A DNA stretch of 64,000 nucleotides from Burkholderiaceae bacterium (GTDB lineage Bacteria > Pseudomonadota > Gammaproteobacteria > Burkholderiales > Burkholderiaceae_B), in the NCBI GenBank assembly GCA_030728985.1, contig JANQYI010000018.1:32587-96586 (forward strand), read 5' to 3'. The first letter of the stretch is position 1. Every line of letters starts with the position of its first letter. Below are positions 18,027 to 28,900 of this stretch, one piece after another. A model generated the notes under the pieces. It saw nothing but the letters and a program-made list of their open reading frames with translations, was not told the DNA's origin and did no database searches. The position numbers were made by a program, and so were the translations under genes.

Positions 18027-19777
18027 ATGGATAACTCCTCGGACTGAAGGTGCTTTTGCGCCTCAAGGCTTGAGACGCAAGGTAGTGTAAAGCGAAAGGT
18101 TGTTCCGCCTTCGGGATTGCTGTCCGCCCAAAGACGGCCATGATGAGATTCGATAATCGTTCTGCAAATATTGAGGCCCATGCCTAGGCCCTCGGACTTG
18201 GTGCTAAAGAAAGGTTCGAATAAGCGTTCTGGATCGGACAGCCCGTGTCCACGATCCGTGACTGCAACTTCTATCTGATGATCATGCAGCGTCACACCAA
18301 CCACAAGTGTTTCCACTGCACTCTGCTCCATCGATTCCAGGCCGTTTTTTAGCAAATTCAATAAAACCTGTTCAATCAAAATCGGATCCGCAAAAACCTC
18401 GGGCAAATTTTCAGGCACCTTGTGACTAATCGCCACTTGACGCTTGCGGGAATGAATTTCAGCAAGACTGATGGCATTGTCCACCACGGTTTGAATCTGG
18501 ATCGCCTGTCGCCGGGGCTCACTGCGTTTCACAAAATCTCGAATACGACTGATAATTTTGCCCGCACGCTGTGCTTGCGCCGCTGCTTTCTCCAAAGCGG
18601 GCAAGAGAGCCTCCGTCTTGACATTGCCTGACTTGACCATGGCGACCGCACCCATACTGTAGTTGGCGATCGCAGTCAGAGGTTGGTTCAGTTCGTGGGC
18701 TAACGAAGACGCCATTTCACCCATGGTTGTCAAGCGGCTGGTGAGTTGAATCTTTTCTTGTTGAACTCTTGAGGCTTCTTCGTGTTGCCGGCGCTCTGTG
18801 ATATCTCGCGCGACTTGCAGCCTGACGCGCCGGCCGTCTGTCCAAGCCAACATTCGATGTTGAACCTCAAACCATCTCTGGACTGAAGCAGAAAATATCT
18901 CGACAGACTCGTCGGTATAACGTCCTCGTCGACCGGCTAACAACTCGTCGTGACCATTGGTCTGCGCACCGAAGAGACGTCGGTAAGTGCGGTTCGCAAA
19001 CAAGAGCTCGAGACCGTCATTGGTGTCCGCGGTCACAGAGATGGCATCGTCGAGCCCTTCAAGCACCGTCATGAATCGTTCGTGTGCTGCGGTTAGGGCC
19101 TCTCTGATTCGCTTGGGCTCGGTAATATCGGTCATGGAGGTCATCCAGCCGATTTGGTTGCTTTGCGGATCAAGGAGTGGCGAGACATACATGCGTGCGT
19201 TAAAACGCGAACCGTCTCGACGTTGCGCCTCGAGCTCTAAGCCACTGCTCGGCGCTTTACCCGCGAGGACACTTTCGAGCGTTTGCTGATGCGAGTCGTG
19301 CATCCCGGGGACCCAATAGGGGAAGGGAGGCAGTCTGCCGATGAGATCCGCTTCATTCCACCCGATCATGCGGCAAAACGCCGGATTGACATAAGCGATG
19401 CGTCCTTCGAGATCTAACACGCGCATCCCCGTTGACATGGAGTTTTCCATGGCGCGCCTAAAGCCTGTCTCGGCGATTAACGCGGCCTCGGCTTCAGAGC
19501 GATATCTTGTATAGCGCCACAAAATCAGCAGCGCGATCACAATCACCACCGATAGGGCAATGACCACCCAGATCAAACGGTGTTGGCGCATCTCCTGGTC
19601 GATCGTGATAAACATCACGCTGCCGTCTTGAATACGCTGCAGCCAAAAGAACGCGCCCATCACGCACGCATATAGGATCAGGATTAGCATTGGCGTGAGC
19701 CAATACCAGCGACGCCGGCGAAGGCGAGCCTGATCTAAAAAGGGCGTAGCAATGACGGACTTAGGGGGGGCTGACAT
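18023..19777 (-). CDS. Membrane PAS-domain sensor histidine kinase
   Basis: A 584-residue kinase. Two membrane helices (about residues 22-47 and 69-87) flank a short periplasmic segment. One clear PAS domain (about 105-225, with VLDLEGRIAYVNPAFCRMIGW) is followed by a more diverged PAS-like unit (about 235-330). The H-box is MGEMASSLAHELNQPLTAIANYS near 352, and the ATPase has the N-box LLNLLKNGLESM and G-boxes GHGLSDPERLFEPFFSTKSEGLGMGLNICR. HELNQPL places it in the FixL/DctB/TodS class. No haem-ligand pattern was recognised, so the signal is unknown. It is the first gene of the leftward run opposite aceE. Confidence 0.9.
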   Translation of the reverse strand: MSAPPKSVIATPFLDQARLRRRRWYWLTPMLILILYACVMGAFFWLQRIQDGSVMFITIDQEMRQHRLIWVVIALSVVIVIALLILWRYTRYRSEAEAALIAETGFRRAMENSMSTGMRVLDLEGRIAYVNPAFCRMIGWNEADLIGRLPPFPYWVPGMHDSHQQTLESVLAGKAPSSGLELEAQRRDGSRFNARMYVSPLLDPQSNQIGWMTSMTDITEPKRIREALTAAHERFMTVLEGLDDAISVTADTNDGLELLFANRTYRRLFGAQTNGHDELLAGRRGRYTDESVEIFSASVQRWFEVQHRMLAWTDGRRVRLQVARDITERRQHEEASRVQQEKIQLTSRLTTMGEMASSLAHELNQPLTAIANYSMGAVAMVKSGNVKTEALLPALEKAAAQAQRAGKIISRIRDFVKRSEPRRQAIQIQTVVDNAISLAEIHSRKRQVAISHKVPENLPEVFADPILIEQVLLNLLKNGLESMEQSAVETLVVGVTLHDHQIEVAVTDRGHGLSDPERLFEPFFSTKSEGLGMGLNICRTIIESHHGRLWADSNPEGGTTFRFTLPCVSSLEAQKHLQSEELSI

Positions 19778-19975
19778 GTTTTACGCAAAAAGACAGTTGG
19801 TGCATTTTAGTCAGGTTATGGTCGGGAATTCCCTATATACATTTCATAATATGAAAATACTTCTCGTCTTGTGAAATTTTTGTTGCCGCATGAATAAGAT
19901 ATACCTAGAATGCGGCAAATACCCAAAAAACAGTTAGGCTCTCATTTAAAAGAACCTATGAATCAGGAGATTCAC
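19778..19975. promoter_or_regulatory. Divergent kinase / aceE control region with three inverted repeats
   Basis: Three dyads stand out: GGGAATTCCC at 19824-19833, TTTCATA-A-TATGAAA at 19842-19856, and TTGCCGCAT at 19883-19891 facing ATGCGGCAA at 19910-19918. The last would also form a nine-pair hairpin in the aceE leader. A purine-rich AGGAG at 19965-19969 precedes the chosen aceE start. None matches the enterobacterial PdhR site. They are candidates for the neighbouring LuxR-type regulator. Confidence 0.5.
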
Positions 19976-22675
19976 ATGGCACCACAAGCTGCCGGTTTCA
20001 ATGCCGACAACGATGTCGATTCGCTGGAAACGCAAGAATGGCTAGATGCCCTGGCTGCCGTGTTGGACCGCGAAGGTCCAGAGCGTGCACACTTTCTTTT
20101 GGAGCGCCTGACCGATTTGGCACGGCGCTCAGGTGCGCATATTCCTTTTTCTCCTAATACGGCTTATCTCAATACGATTCCCGTTGGTTTAGAGCCCACA
20201 CAGCCTGGCAACCTTGAGCTTGAAGCGCGTATTCGCAGCATCATCCGTTGGAATGCCATGGCGATGGTGGTCAAGGCCAACAAGCACAACCCGCCTGATG
20301 GCGGAGACCTCGGCGGCCACATTGCGTCCTTTGCCTCTCTGGCCACGATGATTGGTTGCGGACAAAATCATTTTTGGCATGCCGATACTCCTGAGCGAGG
20401 CGGGGACTTGGTGTATTTCCAAGGCCACTCTTCACCCGGCGTCTATGGTCGCGCTTATCTTGAGGGTCGGTTGACCGAAGAGCAACTGGATCATTTCCGT
20501 CAAGAGGTGGATGGCAAAGGCTTGTCTTCCTATCCCCACCCCAAGCTCATGCCCGAGTTCTGGCAGTTTCCAACGGTCTCGATGGGTCTGGGCCCGTTGA
20601 TGGCAATCTACCAGGCACGCTTTCTCAAGTACCTCCACGCCCGCGGCCTTGCAGATACAAGTCAGCGCAAGGTCTGGGTGTTTTGTGGTGATGGCGAGAT
20701 GGATGAGCCCGAGTCACTGGGTGCGATCAGCTTGGCCTCGCGTGAAAAGCTCGACAACCTGATTTTTGTAATCAATTGTAATTTGCAGCGACTCGATGGT
20801 CCTGTGCGTGGCAATGGAAAAATCATCCAAGAGTTGGAGGGTGATTTCCGAGGCAGTGGTTGGAATGTGATCAAAATGATCTGGGGCGGCTACTGGGATC
20901 CTTTGTTGGCCAGCGACAAAGAAGGCATCTTGCGCAAGATCATGGAAGAAACCGTCGACGGTGAATACCAGGCCTACAAAGCCAACGACGGCAAGTTCGT
21001 GCGCGAGCATTTCTTTGGCAAGCATCCTAAGCTGCTTGAGATGGTTTCACGCATGAGCGATGAGGACGTTTGGCGTCTGAACCGAGGCGGTCACGACCCG
21101 CACAAAGTGTATGCCGCATTTTCTGCCGCTACCAAGCACACGGGACAACCTACTGTGATCCTGGCCAAAACCATCAAAGGGTATGGCGTGGGACATATGG
21201 TTCAGGCCAAAAATCCGTCGCATCAACAAAAGAAGCTCGATACGGACACCATCCGAGAGTTTCGTGATCGCTACAACATCCCGATTCCAGACAGCAAGAT
21301 TGAGGAAGTCCCGTATTTCAAACCCGCCGAAGATTCGCCCGAGATGTTATATCTGCACGAGCGTCGCAAAGCCTTAGGCGGTTACTTACCCAAGCGCCGG
21401 ACCCGTGCTGACGAGAAACTCAAAGCGCCTGCCCTGGAGGTCTTAAGACCTGTCCTAGATCCTACAGCCGAAGGCCGCGAAATCTCGACCACGCAAGCCT
21501 TTGTGCGCGTGCTCAATCAAGTTCTGCGTGACAAGGATCTCGGTCCACGCGTGGTGCCCATTTTGGCAGACGAGTCCCGCACCTTTGGTATGGAAGGCCT
21601 GTTCCGTCAGATTGGTATTTATGCCCCTGAGGGACAAAAGTACACCCCGGTCGATAAAGATCAGGTGATGTACTACCGCGAAGCCGCCGATGGACAGCTC
21701 CTGCAGGAGGGCATCAACGAAGCGGGTGCGTTTAGTTCCTGGATCGCCGCTGCGACGTCGTACTCGACGAACAACCGCATCATGATTCCGTTTTATATTT
21801 ACTACTCGATGTTTGGTTTTCAGCGCATTGGTGATCTGGCCTGGGCTGCGGGCGATATGCAAGCCAGAGGTTTCTTGCTGGGAGGGACTGCAGGTCGCAC
21901 CACGCTTAACGGTGAGGGACTCCAGCACGAAGACGGCCATAGCCATATTTTCTCCTCGACCATTCCTAATTGCGTTTCCTACGATCCCACCTTTGCGCAC
22001 GAGTTGGCGGTCATCATTCAGCATGGTTTAAAGCGCATGGTCGAAGATCAGGAAAACGTGTTCTTTTACCTGACCGTGATGAACGAAAACTATGCGCAGC
22101 CCGGTTTGAAAAAGGGCGACGAAGAGGGCATCATCAAGGGCATGTATCGCCTCAAAAAAGGCGGTAAAAATAAACTGCGTGCTCAACTGCTGGGTTCCGG
22201 TACGATTTTGCGCGAGGTGATGGCGGCCGCCGAGTTGTTGGAAAATGATTGGAGCGTCTCGGCCGACATCTGGAGCGTCACGAGCTTTACGGAGTTGCGT
22301 CGCGATGGTTTGGATTGCGAACGTCACAATATGTTACACCCAACCGCAAAGCCTCAAACACCTTTTGTTTCAAGCCTGCTCGAAAAGACCGAAGGTCCGA
22401 TCATTGCCTCAACGGATTACATGAAATTGTTCGCCGATCAGGTCCGTCCCTTCATGCCGCGTGGTCGCGACTATAAAGTCCTCGGAACAGATGGTTTTGG
22501 GCGCTCGGATTTCCGTTCCAAGTTGCGCGAGCATTTCGAAGTTGATCGTCACTTTGTCGTGTTGGCCACGTTGCGCGCGTTGGCCGACGATGGCAAGGTG
22601 CCGGTGAGCCAAGTAGCGGCTGCCATCAAGAAATATGGCATCAATCCCAACAAAGCCAATCCTCAATACGCCTGA
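19976..22675 (+). CDS. aceE: Pyruvate dehydrogenase E1 component (homodimeric type)
   Basis: An 899-residue thiamine-diphosphate enzyme that decarboxylates pyruvate and acetylates the lipoyl group of E2. The TPP-binding motif is FCGDGEMDEPESLGAISLASREKLDNLIFVINCNLQRLDGPVRGN near residues 240-285. HFWHADTPERGGDLVYFQGHSSPG near 140 and DLAWAAGDMQARGFLLGGTAGRTTLNGEGLQHEDGHS near 620-660 are further family segments. Length fits the AceE type. I start at the ATG at 19976 because AGGAG is seven bases upstream; two upstream in-frame starts lack it. First gene of aceE-aceF-lpdA. Confidence 0.97.
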   Translation: MAPQAAGFNADNDVDSLETQEWLDALAAVLDREGPERAHFLLERLTDLARRSGAHIPFSPNTAYLNTIPVGLEPTQPGNLELEARIRSIIRWNAMAMVVKANKHNPPDGGDLGGHIASFASLATMIGCGQNHFWHADTPERGGDLVYFQGHSSPGVYGRAYLEGRLTEEQLDHFRQEVDGKGLSSYPHPKLMPEFWQFPTVSMGLGPLMAIYQARFLKYLHARGLADTSQRKVWVFCGDGEMDEPESLGAISLASREKLDNLIFVINCNLQRLDGPVRGNGKIIQELEGDFRGSGWNVIKMIWGGYWDPLLASDKEGILRKIMEETVDGEYQAYKANDGKFVREHFFGKHPKLLEMVSRMSDEDVWRLNRGGHDPHKVYAAFSAATKHTGQPTVILAKTIKGYGVGHMVQAKNPSHQQKKLDTDTIREFRDRYNIPIPDSKIEEVPYFKPAEDSPEMLYLHERRKALGGYLPKRRTRADEKLKAPALEVLRPVLDPTAEGREISTTQAFVRVLNQVLRDKDLGPRVVPILADESRTFGMEGLFRQIGIYAPEGQKYTPVDKDQVMYYREAADGQLLQEGINEAGAFSSWIAAATSYSTNNRIMIPFYIYYSMFGFQRIGDLAWAAGDMQARGFLLGGTAGRTTLNGEGLQHEDGHSHIFSSTIPNCVSYDPTFAHELAVIIQHGLKRMVEDQENVFFYLTVMNENYAQPGLKKGDEEGIIKGMYRLKKGGKNKLRAQLLGSGTILREVMAAAELLENDWSVSADIWSVTSFTELRRDGLDCERHNMLHPTAKPQTPFVSSLLEKTEGPIIASTDYMKLFADQVRPFMPRGRDYKVLGTDGFGRSDFRSKLREHFEVDRHFVVLATLRALADDGKVPVSQVAAAIKKYGINPNKANPQYA

Positions 22676-22689
22676 TAAAGAGACCTGAC

Positions 22690-24018
22690 ATGAGCAACGT
22701 CACAGCTATTCAAGTTCCGGACATCGGGGATTTCGATACCGTCGAGGTGATCGAGATCCTGATCAAAGTCGGCGATACCGTTAAAGCAGAACAAAGCTTG
22801 ATTACCGTCGAGTCCGACAAGGCTTCGATGGAGATTCCCACCTCGATCGGTGGTGTCGTCAAGTCCATCGACGTCAAGGTGGGTGATAAGGTCAAGCAGG
22901 GCAGCGTGATGATGCACGTTGAAGCCGCTGCTGCAGGCGCTGCGGCTGCACCCGCACCCGCATCAGCCGCCACAGCCGCCGCAGCCGCGCCCGCAGTTGC
23001 ACCTGCTGCACCTGCCGTACCTTCACCTGCACCTGTCGCCGCTTCTGCACCTGCAGCAGGCAAGCTGGAAATGCCCGTATCAACGGGTGGTATGGCGCAT
23101 GCCTCACCGTCAGTGCGCAAATTTGCCCGTGAGTTGGGCGTTGATTTGAATCTTGTGACAGGGTCGGGCAACAAGCAACGTATCCTCCAAGAAGATGTGC
23201 AGAATTTCGTGAAACAGGCCTTGGCCGGTGCAGCGGGTGGATCAGGTGCATCGAGCGGCGCTTCCAGTGGCGCCTCCATGGGGGGGCTCGACCTGTTGCC
23301 CTGGCCCAAGATCGACTTCACCAAATTTGGCGAAGTCACGCCTAAACCGCTTTCTCGCATCAAGAAAATTTCCGGCGCGAATTTGCACCGCAATTGGGTC
23401 ATGATTCCGCACGTCACCAACAACGACGAAGCCAACATCACTGAACTCGAAGCCTTGCGCGTCACACTCAACAAAGAAAACGAAAAGTCCGGTGTCAAGG
23501 TCACGATGCTCGCGTTTTTGATCAAGGCATGTGTGGCCGCCCTTAAAAAATTCCCCGAATTCAATGCCTCGATTGATGGCGATCAGCTGATCATGAAGCA
23601 ATATTTTCATATTGGCTTCGCGGCGGACACTCCCAATGGACTTGTCGTGCCTGTCATTCGCGATGCGGATAAAAAAGGCATCATCGAGCTCGCCAATGAG
23701 AGCAGTGAGCTGGCTAAAAAAGCCCGCGACGGAAAGCTTTCACCCGGTGAAATGCAGGGTGGCTGCTTCTCCATTTCCTCTCTCGGTGGCATTGGTGGCA
23801 CCCACTTCACTCCTATTATCAATGCTCCCGAGCTTGCGATCTTGGGCGTATCCCGCTCATATATGAAGCCGGTCTGGGACGGCCAGGCCTTTGTGCCACA
23901 GCTGACCTTGCCGCTTTCGCTCTCCTATGATCATCGTGTGATCGATGGCGCGGCAGCTGCCCGTTTCAATGCCTACCTTGGCAGCCTCTTGGCGGACTTC
24001 CGCCGTATTGCGCTTTAA
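22690..24018 (+). CDS. aceF: Dihydrolipoyllysine-residue acetyltransferase (E2)
   Basis: A 442-residue E2 core subunit. One lipoyl domain (about residues 1-76) has the lipoylated Lys in [10 protein letters not shown]. It is followed by a long Ala/Pro linker (about 80-130), a peripheral-subunit-binding domain (HASPSVRKFARELGVDLNLVTGSG, about 137-175), a Gly/Ser/Ala linker, and the acetyltransferase domain with SYDHRVIDGAAAARF near 415. A single lipoyl domain makes it shorter than the three-lipoyl E. coli AceF. It begins 14 bases after aceE and ends nine bases before lpdA. Confidence 0.97.
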   Translation: MSNVTAIQVPDIGDFDTVEVIEILIKVGDTVKAEQSLITVESDKASMEIPTSIGGVVKSIDVKVGDKVKQGSVMMHVEAAAAGAAAAPAPASAATAAAAAPAVAPAAPAVPSPAPVAASAPAAGKLEMPVSTGGMAHASPSVRKFARELGVDLNLVTGSGNKQRILQEDVQNFVKQALAGAAGGSGASSGASSGASMGGLDLLPWPKIDFTKFGEVTPKPLSRIKKISGANLHRNWVMIPHVTNNDEANITELEALRVTLNKENEKSGVKVTMLAFLIKACVAALKKFPEFNASIDGDQLIMKQYFHIGFAADTPNGLVVPVIRDADKKGIIELANESSELAKKARDGKLSPGEMQGGCFSISSLGGIGGTHFTPIINAPELAILGVSRSYMKPVWDGQAFVPQLTLPLSLSYDHRVIDGAAAARFNAYLGSLLADFRRIAL

Positions 24019-24027
24019 GGAGTTGCC

Positions 24028-25812
24028 ATGAGCAATCCAATCGATGTGATCGTTCCCGATATTGGTGATTTCGATACTGTTGAAGTCATTGAGCTCCTCG
24101 TCAACGTCGGAGACGCAGTCAAGGCAGATCAAGGTTTAATCACGGTCGAGTCCGATAAGGCTTCGATGGAGATCCCGAGTGCGCAAGCGGGTGTGATCCA
24201 AAGTATTTCTGTGAAGGTCGGAGACAAGGTCAAGCAAGGCTCAGTCATCATGAAAATGGCGGCTGGTTCAGCCCCGGCTCCCGCGCCGACACCCGCTCCA
24301 GTCTCTGTGTCGGCGACCCCGCCTGCGGCGCCAGTCGTAGCGGCCACGCCTGAGCGTACACCCACGACCTTGCCTGCCCCGGCAAGCTTTTCAGGAAAAG
24401 TCGATCTGCAGTGTGACTTGCTGGTGCTCGGTGCGGGACCTGGTGGTTATTCCGCAGCCTTTCGCGCCGCCGACCTGGGCCTGAACGTGGTGCTCGTTGA
24501 GCGTTACGCCACGCTCGGTGGCGTGTGTTTGAATGTGGGTTGTATTCCCTCCAAGGCCTTGCTGCATACTGCCGCTGTGTTGGAGGAAGCCCAGGCACTC
24601 GAGGCGCACGGGATTTCTTTTGCGAAGCCTAAGATCGATCTGGACAAGTTGCGTGCGTTCAAAGACGGCGTGATTGGTAAATTGACGGGCGGTTTGGCCG
24701 GCATGGCCAAGGCCCGCAAAGTCACGGTGATTCAAGGGTTGGGCGAGTTTGTGACGGCGAACCACCTCAGCGTCAAAACGGACAAGGGTGTGCAAACCAT
24801 CGCTTTCGGTCAGGCGATCATCGCAGCAGGGAGTCAGTCGGTCAAACTGCCTTTTATGCCTGAGGATGAGCGTGTGGTGGACTCGACAGGTGCCTTGCTG
24901 TTGCGCAGTATCCCCAAGAAAATGTTGATCGTGGGCGGCGGCATTATCGGACTCGAGATGGGGACGGTCTATTCCGCGCTCGGCTCACGCCTCGATGTCG
25001 TTGAGATGCAGGACGGTTTGATGCAGGGCGCGGACCGCGATCTCGTCAAAGTCTGGCAAAAAATGAACGGCCATCGTTTTGACAATTTGATGCTCAAGAC
25101 GAAAACAGTCGGTGCCGTCGCTAAAAAAGACGGCATTTATGTGACGTTTGAAGGCGAGGGCGCGCCTAAAGAGCCTCAGCGCTATGACTTGGTGCTGCAA
25201 GCCGTGGGTAGGACACCCAATGGTAAAAAGATTGCGGCCGACCGTGCGGGTGTCGTGGTCACCGACCGCGGTTTCATCGAGGTGGATCGACAGATGCGGA
25301 CCAACGTGCCCAACATTTTTGCGATTGGTGACATTATTGGCCAGCCGATGCTCGCGCATAAAGCGGTGCATGAGGGGCATGTCGCAGCCGAGGTCGCCGC
25401 GGGACAAAAGAGCTACTTCGATGCGCGTGTGATTCCTTCTGTGGCCTATACCGATCCTGAGATCGCGTGGGTAGGCTTGACGGAGGATCAGGCCAAGCAA
25501 GAAGGCATCGCCATCACCAAGGGCGTGTTTCCCTGGGCGGCTTCCGGTCGCGCGATCGCCAATGGCCGTGATGAGGGCTTTACGAAACTCTTGTTTGATG
25601 CCACGACCCACAAGATTTTGGGGGGTGGAATTGTCGGGACGCATGCGGGTGATTTGATCGGTGAGGTTGGCCTCGCGATCGAAATGGGCGCTGATGCGGT
25701 GGATATTGGTAAAACGATTCATCCACACCCCACTTTGGGCGAGTCGATTGGGCTCGCGGCAGAGGCGGCCGAGGGGCATTGCACGGACTTGCCCCCAGTC
25801 CGTAAAAAATAA
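24028..25812 (+). CDS. lpdA: Dihydrolipoyl dehydrogenase (E3) with N-terminal lipoyl domain
   Basis: A 594-residue E3 that reoxidises dihydrolipoamide with NAD. Residues 1-76 are a complete lipoyl domain ([10 protein letters not shown]). A Pro/Ala linker to about 120 leads into the flavoprotein, with [22 protein letters not shown], the redox disulfide [20 protein letters not shown] motif [22 protein letters not shown], and the catalytic [11 protein letters not shown] near 570. The lipoyl extension is known in several betaproteobacterial and neisserial PDH complexes. It closes the PDH operon, with a strong terminator 18 bases later. Confidence 0.96.
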   Translation: MSNPIDVIVPDIGDFDTVEVIELLVNVGDAVKADQGLITVESDKASMEIPSAQAGVIQSISVKVGDKVKQGSVIMKMAAGSAPAPAPTPAPVSVSATPPAAPVVAATPERTPTTLPAPASFSGKVDLQCDLLVLGAGPGGYSAAFRAADLGLNVVLVERYATLGGVCLNVGCIPSKALLHTAAVLEEAQALEAHGISFAKPKIDLDKLRAFKDGVIGKLTGGLAGMAKARKVTVIQGLGEFVTANHLSVKTDKGVQTIAFGQAIIAAGSQSVKLPFMPEDERVVDSTGALLLRSIPKKMLIVGGGIIGLEMGTVYSALGSRLDVVEMQDGLMQGADRDLVKVWQKMNGHRFDNLMLKTKTVGAVAKKDGIYVTFEGEGAPKEPQRYDLVLQAVGRTPNGKKIAADRAGVVVTDRGFIEVDRQMRTNVPNIFAIGDIIGQPMLAHKAVHEGHVAAEVAAGQKSYFDARVIPSVAYTDPEIAWVGLTEDQAKQEGIAITKGVFPWAASGRAIANGRDEGFTKLLFDATTHKILGGGIVGTHAGDLIGEVGLAIEMGADAVDIGKTIHPHPTLGESIGLAAEAAEGHCTDLPPVRKK

Positions 25813-25830
25813 TCTCATTGCCATCGTTTC

Positions 25831-25867
25831 AAAGGCTGCCCGGTTCGCTTGGCAGCCTTTGTTTTTT
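25831..25867 (+). terminator. Rho-independent terminator of the aceEF-lpdA operon
   Basis: AAAGGCTGCC at 25831-25840 is the exact reverse complement of GGCAGCCTTT at 25851-25860, with a ten-base loop, followed by GTTTTTT. Confidence 0.9.
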
Positions 25868-25942
25868 AGCGCCTTCGTCCCTAAAGACCTTTCAGGACGC
25901 TAAAATGCGTGTTTTCCCCTATGTAGCCTCCTGGTCGTCAAC

Positions 25943-28900
25943 GTGTCACATATTCTGCTTATCCCCGGCTCCTCCGTGTTGTCCAGTTTTCGCCAAGAGC
26001 GTTTGCTTTCAAAGCTACGTGCTCTGGGCCTGCCTATTTCTGGGGTCAAGGCCCGGTACGAGCATTTTGTCTGGTGCGATCAGGCCCCTGATCTCTCGAC
26101 CCAGGCACGATTGACACAGTTGTTGGACTACGGCGTACCTCATGATGCGCCTGCCAAATCAGACACGGCCATTGTTTTGCGCGTCATCCCAAGGCTAGGG
26201 ACCATCTCCTCTTGGGCGAGCAAGGCGACCGACATCGCGCACAACTGCGGTCTGAGTGGTGTGCGACGGATTGAGCGCGGGATCGAGTACACCCTGACTC
26301 CTGAACGTGGCTGGCTCAAAAATAAAAGTCTGGATGCCGACATGTTGGCGCAGGCGGCGAGTTGTTTGCATGATCGGATGACTGAAACAGTCGTTGACGC
26401 CAATTTCGACCCTGAGGTGTTGTTCCGCTCACTGCCCGGCAAGCCGATGCAGACTGTGGCAGTGATGGCTCAAGGCAAGGCCGCGCTTTTAGACGCGAAC
26501 ACGCAGCTGGGCCTAGCGCTGTCTGAGGACGAAATTGATTATTTGACGCATTCCTTTACCGAGCTGGGCCGCGACCCGACCGATGTCGAGCTCATGATGT
26601 TTGCGCAGGCCAATAGCGAGCATTGCCGGCACAAGATTTTCAATGCCCAATGGGTGATTGATGGCCAGCCGGAGTCCAAAACGCTGTTTGGCATGATTCG
26701 TGAAACCCACGCGGCCCAGCCTTTAGGCACAGTGGTCGCCTACTCGGATAACGCCGCCATCATGGAGGGTGGCCAGGCGCAGCGTTTTCAAGCGGCTGCG
26801 GGCAACGAAGGCCAAGCTGCAGCGTATGGAACAGAACTTAAAACCGTGCACACGGTGATGAAGGTCGAGACGCATAACCACCCTACGGCAATCGCGCCTT
26901 TTGAGGGCGCCTCGACGGGGGCGGGTGGAGAAATCCGCGACGAGGGTGCGACTGGACGTGGCTCCAAGCCCAAAGCGGGCCTGGCAGGCTTTACGGTTTC
27001 TCACCTGAGATTCGAGGATGCGCCCCGCAGCTGGGAGTCAGACCATCACGGGGCGCCTGATCGGATTGCGTCACCTTTATCCATCATGATTGAGGGACCT
27101 TTGGGCGCAGCGGCCTTTAATAACGAATTTGGTCGTCCCAATTTGTTGGGGTATTTCCGCTCCTATGAGCAGACTTCGGGTCAAACGCGCTGGGGCTATC
27201 ACAAGCCCATCATGATCGCGGGCGGTCTGGGTAGTATTGACGAGGGCTGTACTAAAAAAGACCGCATTGCACCGGGCTCTCTGTTGATTCAGCTTGGCGG
27301 ACCCGGTTTGCGGATCGGCATGGGTGGGAGTGCTGCCTCCAGCATGGCGGTTGGCACCAACACCGCGGCGTTAGATTTTGATTCTGTCCAGCGTGGCAAT
27401 CCAGAAATCGAGCGTCGTTGCCAAGAGGTGATTGATCGCTGCTGGCAACAAGGTGCCAATAATCCGATTGTGGCGATCCATGATGTCGGGGCAGGTGGTT
27501 TATCGAATGCTTTTCCAGAGCTTGTCAATGACGCGGGCCGAGGCGCGACCTTTGAGCTCAATCGTGTCCACCTCGAAGAGTCCGGCATGTCGCCCGCAGA
27601 GATTTGGAGTAACGAGTCCCAAGAGCGCTATGTGCTTTCGGTCTTGCCCAAGGACTTGCCGCGTTTTCAAAGGATTGCCGAGCGCGAGCGTTGTCCGTTT
27701 GCTGTGATTGGTGTGGCCACCGAAGAGCGTCAGTTAAAAGTCGTTCAAGGCGAAGGCTTGCCGGGTCTCGATGCACTGGCGCCTCAGAACGGTTTGCGCC
27801 CCGTGGATGTGCCGATCGATGTGATTTTAGGTAAACCTCCGCGCATGACCCGCGAGGTCATACGTACTGAGCCGCACACGTCGGCACTCGATTTGACGGT
27901 CATTTCTCTCGAGGACGCCGCGACGCGTGTGCTACAGCACCCAACCGTCGCCAATAAAAGCTTTCTCATCACGATTGGTGACCGCACGGTGGGCGGCCTG
28001 TCGAGTCGCGATCAGCTTGTGGGCCCCTGGCAGGTTGCCGTGGCCGATTGTGCGGTGACCTTGTCGGACCATGATGGTACGCGTGGAGAGGCCATGGCCA
28101 TGGGTGAACGTACCCCGCTTGCTACGATCGATGCTGCCGCCTCAGGACGGATGGCGGTCGCCGAAGCCTTGACGAACCTCGCAGCCGCCGGTGTCGCGCG
28201 GATCGAAGACATCAAGTTGTCGGCGAACTGGATGGCGGCGTGTGGTGCGCCCGGGCAGGACGCTGCGTTGTTTGATACGGTGTCTGCGGTCAGTCAATTG
28301 TGTCAGAGCGTCGGGTTGTCCATTCCGGTTGGCAAAGACTCTCTGTCCATGCAGACAAGCTGGACGCAGGAGGATGCCAAGCGTCAGGTGATCTCGCCCG
28401 TTTCTCTCATCGTGACGGCTTTTGCGCCTGTGCAGGATGTGCGACAGACCTTGACCCCGCAGTTGCGCACCAATGTCGGGCCCACTGTACTGATTCTCAT
28501 CGATCTGGGTTTTGGAAAAAAACGCATGGGCGGATCGATTTTGACGCAGGTCATCAATCAAGTCGGTGAACAAACGCCTGACGCGGACGATGCTGAGAGG
28601 CTGAGAACCTTCTTTGTCACGATTCGTGCGCTGGCAGAGTCGGGGGTGTTGTTGGCCTATCACGATCGCTCAGACGGAGGTTTGTTTGCGACCGTATGCG
28701 AAATGGCTTTTGCGGGTCATACGGGTGTCTCCCTGAACCTCGATATGTTGACGATCGACGCGAATGCCGAGGACTGGGATGCCTACAATATCAGAGCAGC
28801 ACAGGTTGAAGTCCAACGCAAAGAACTCACGCTCAAAGCCCTGTTTAACGAAGAGCTGGGCGCGGTGATTCAGGTACCGAGCGCAGAGCGCGACGCGGTG

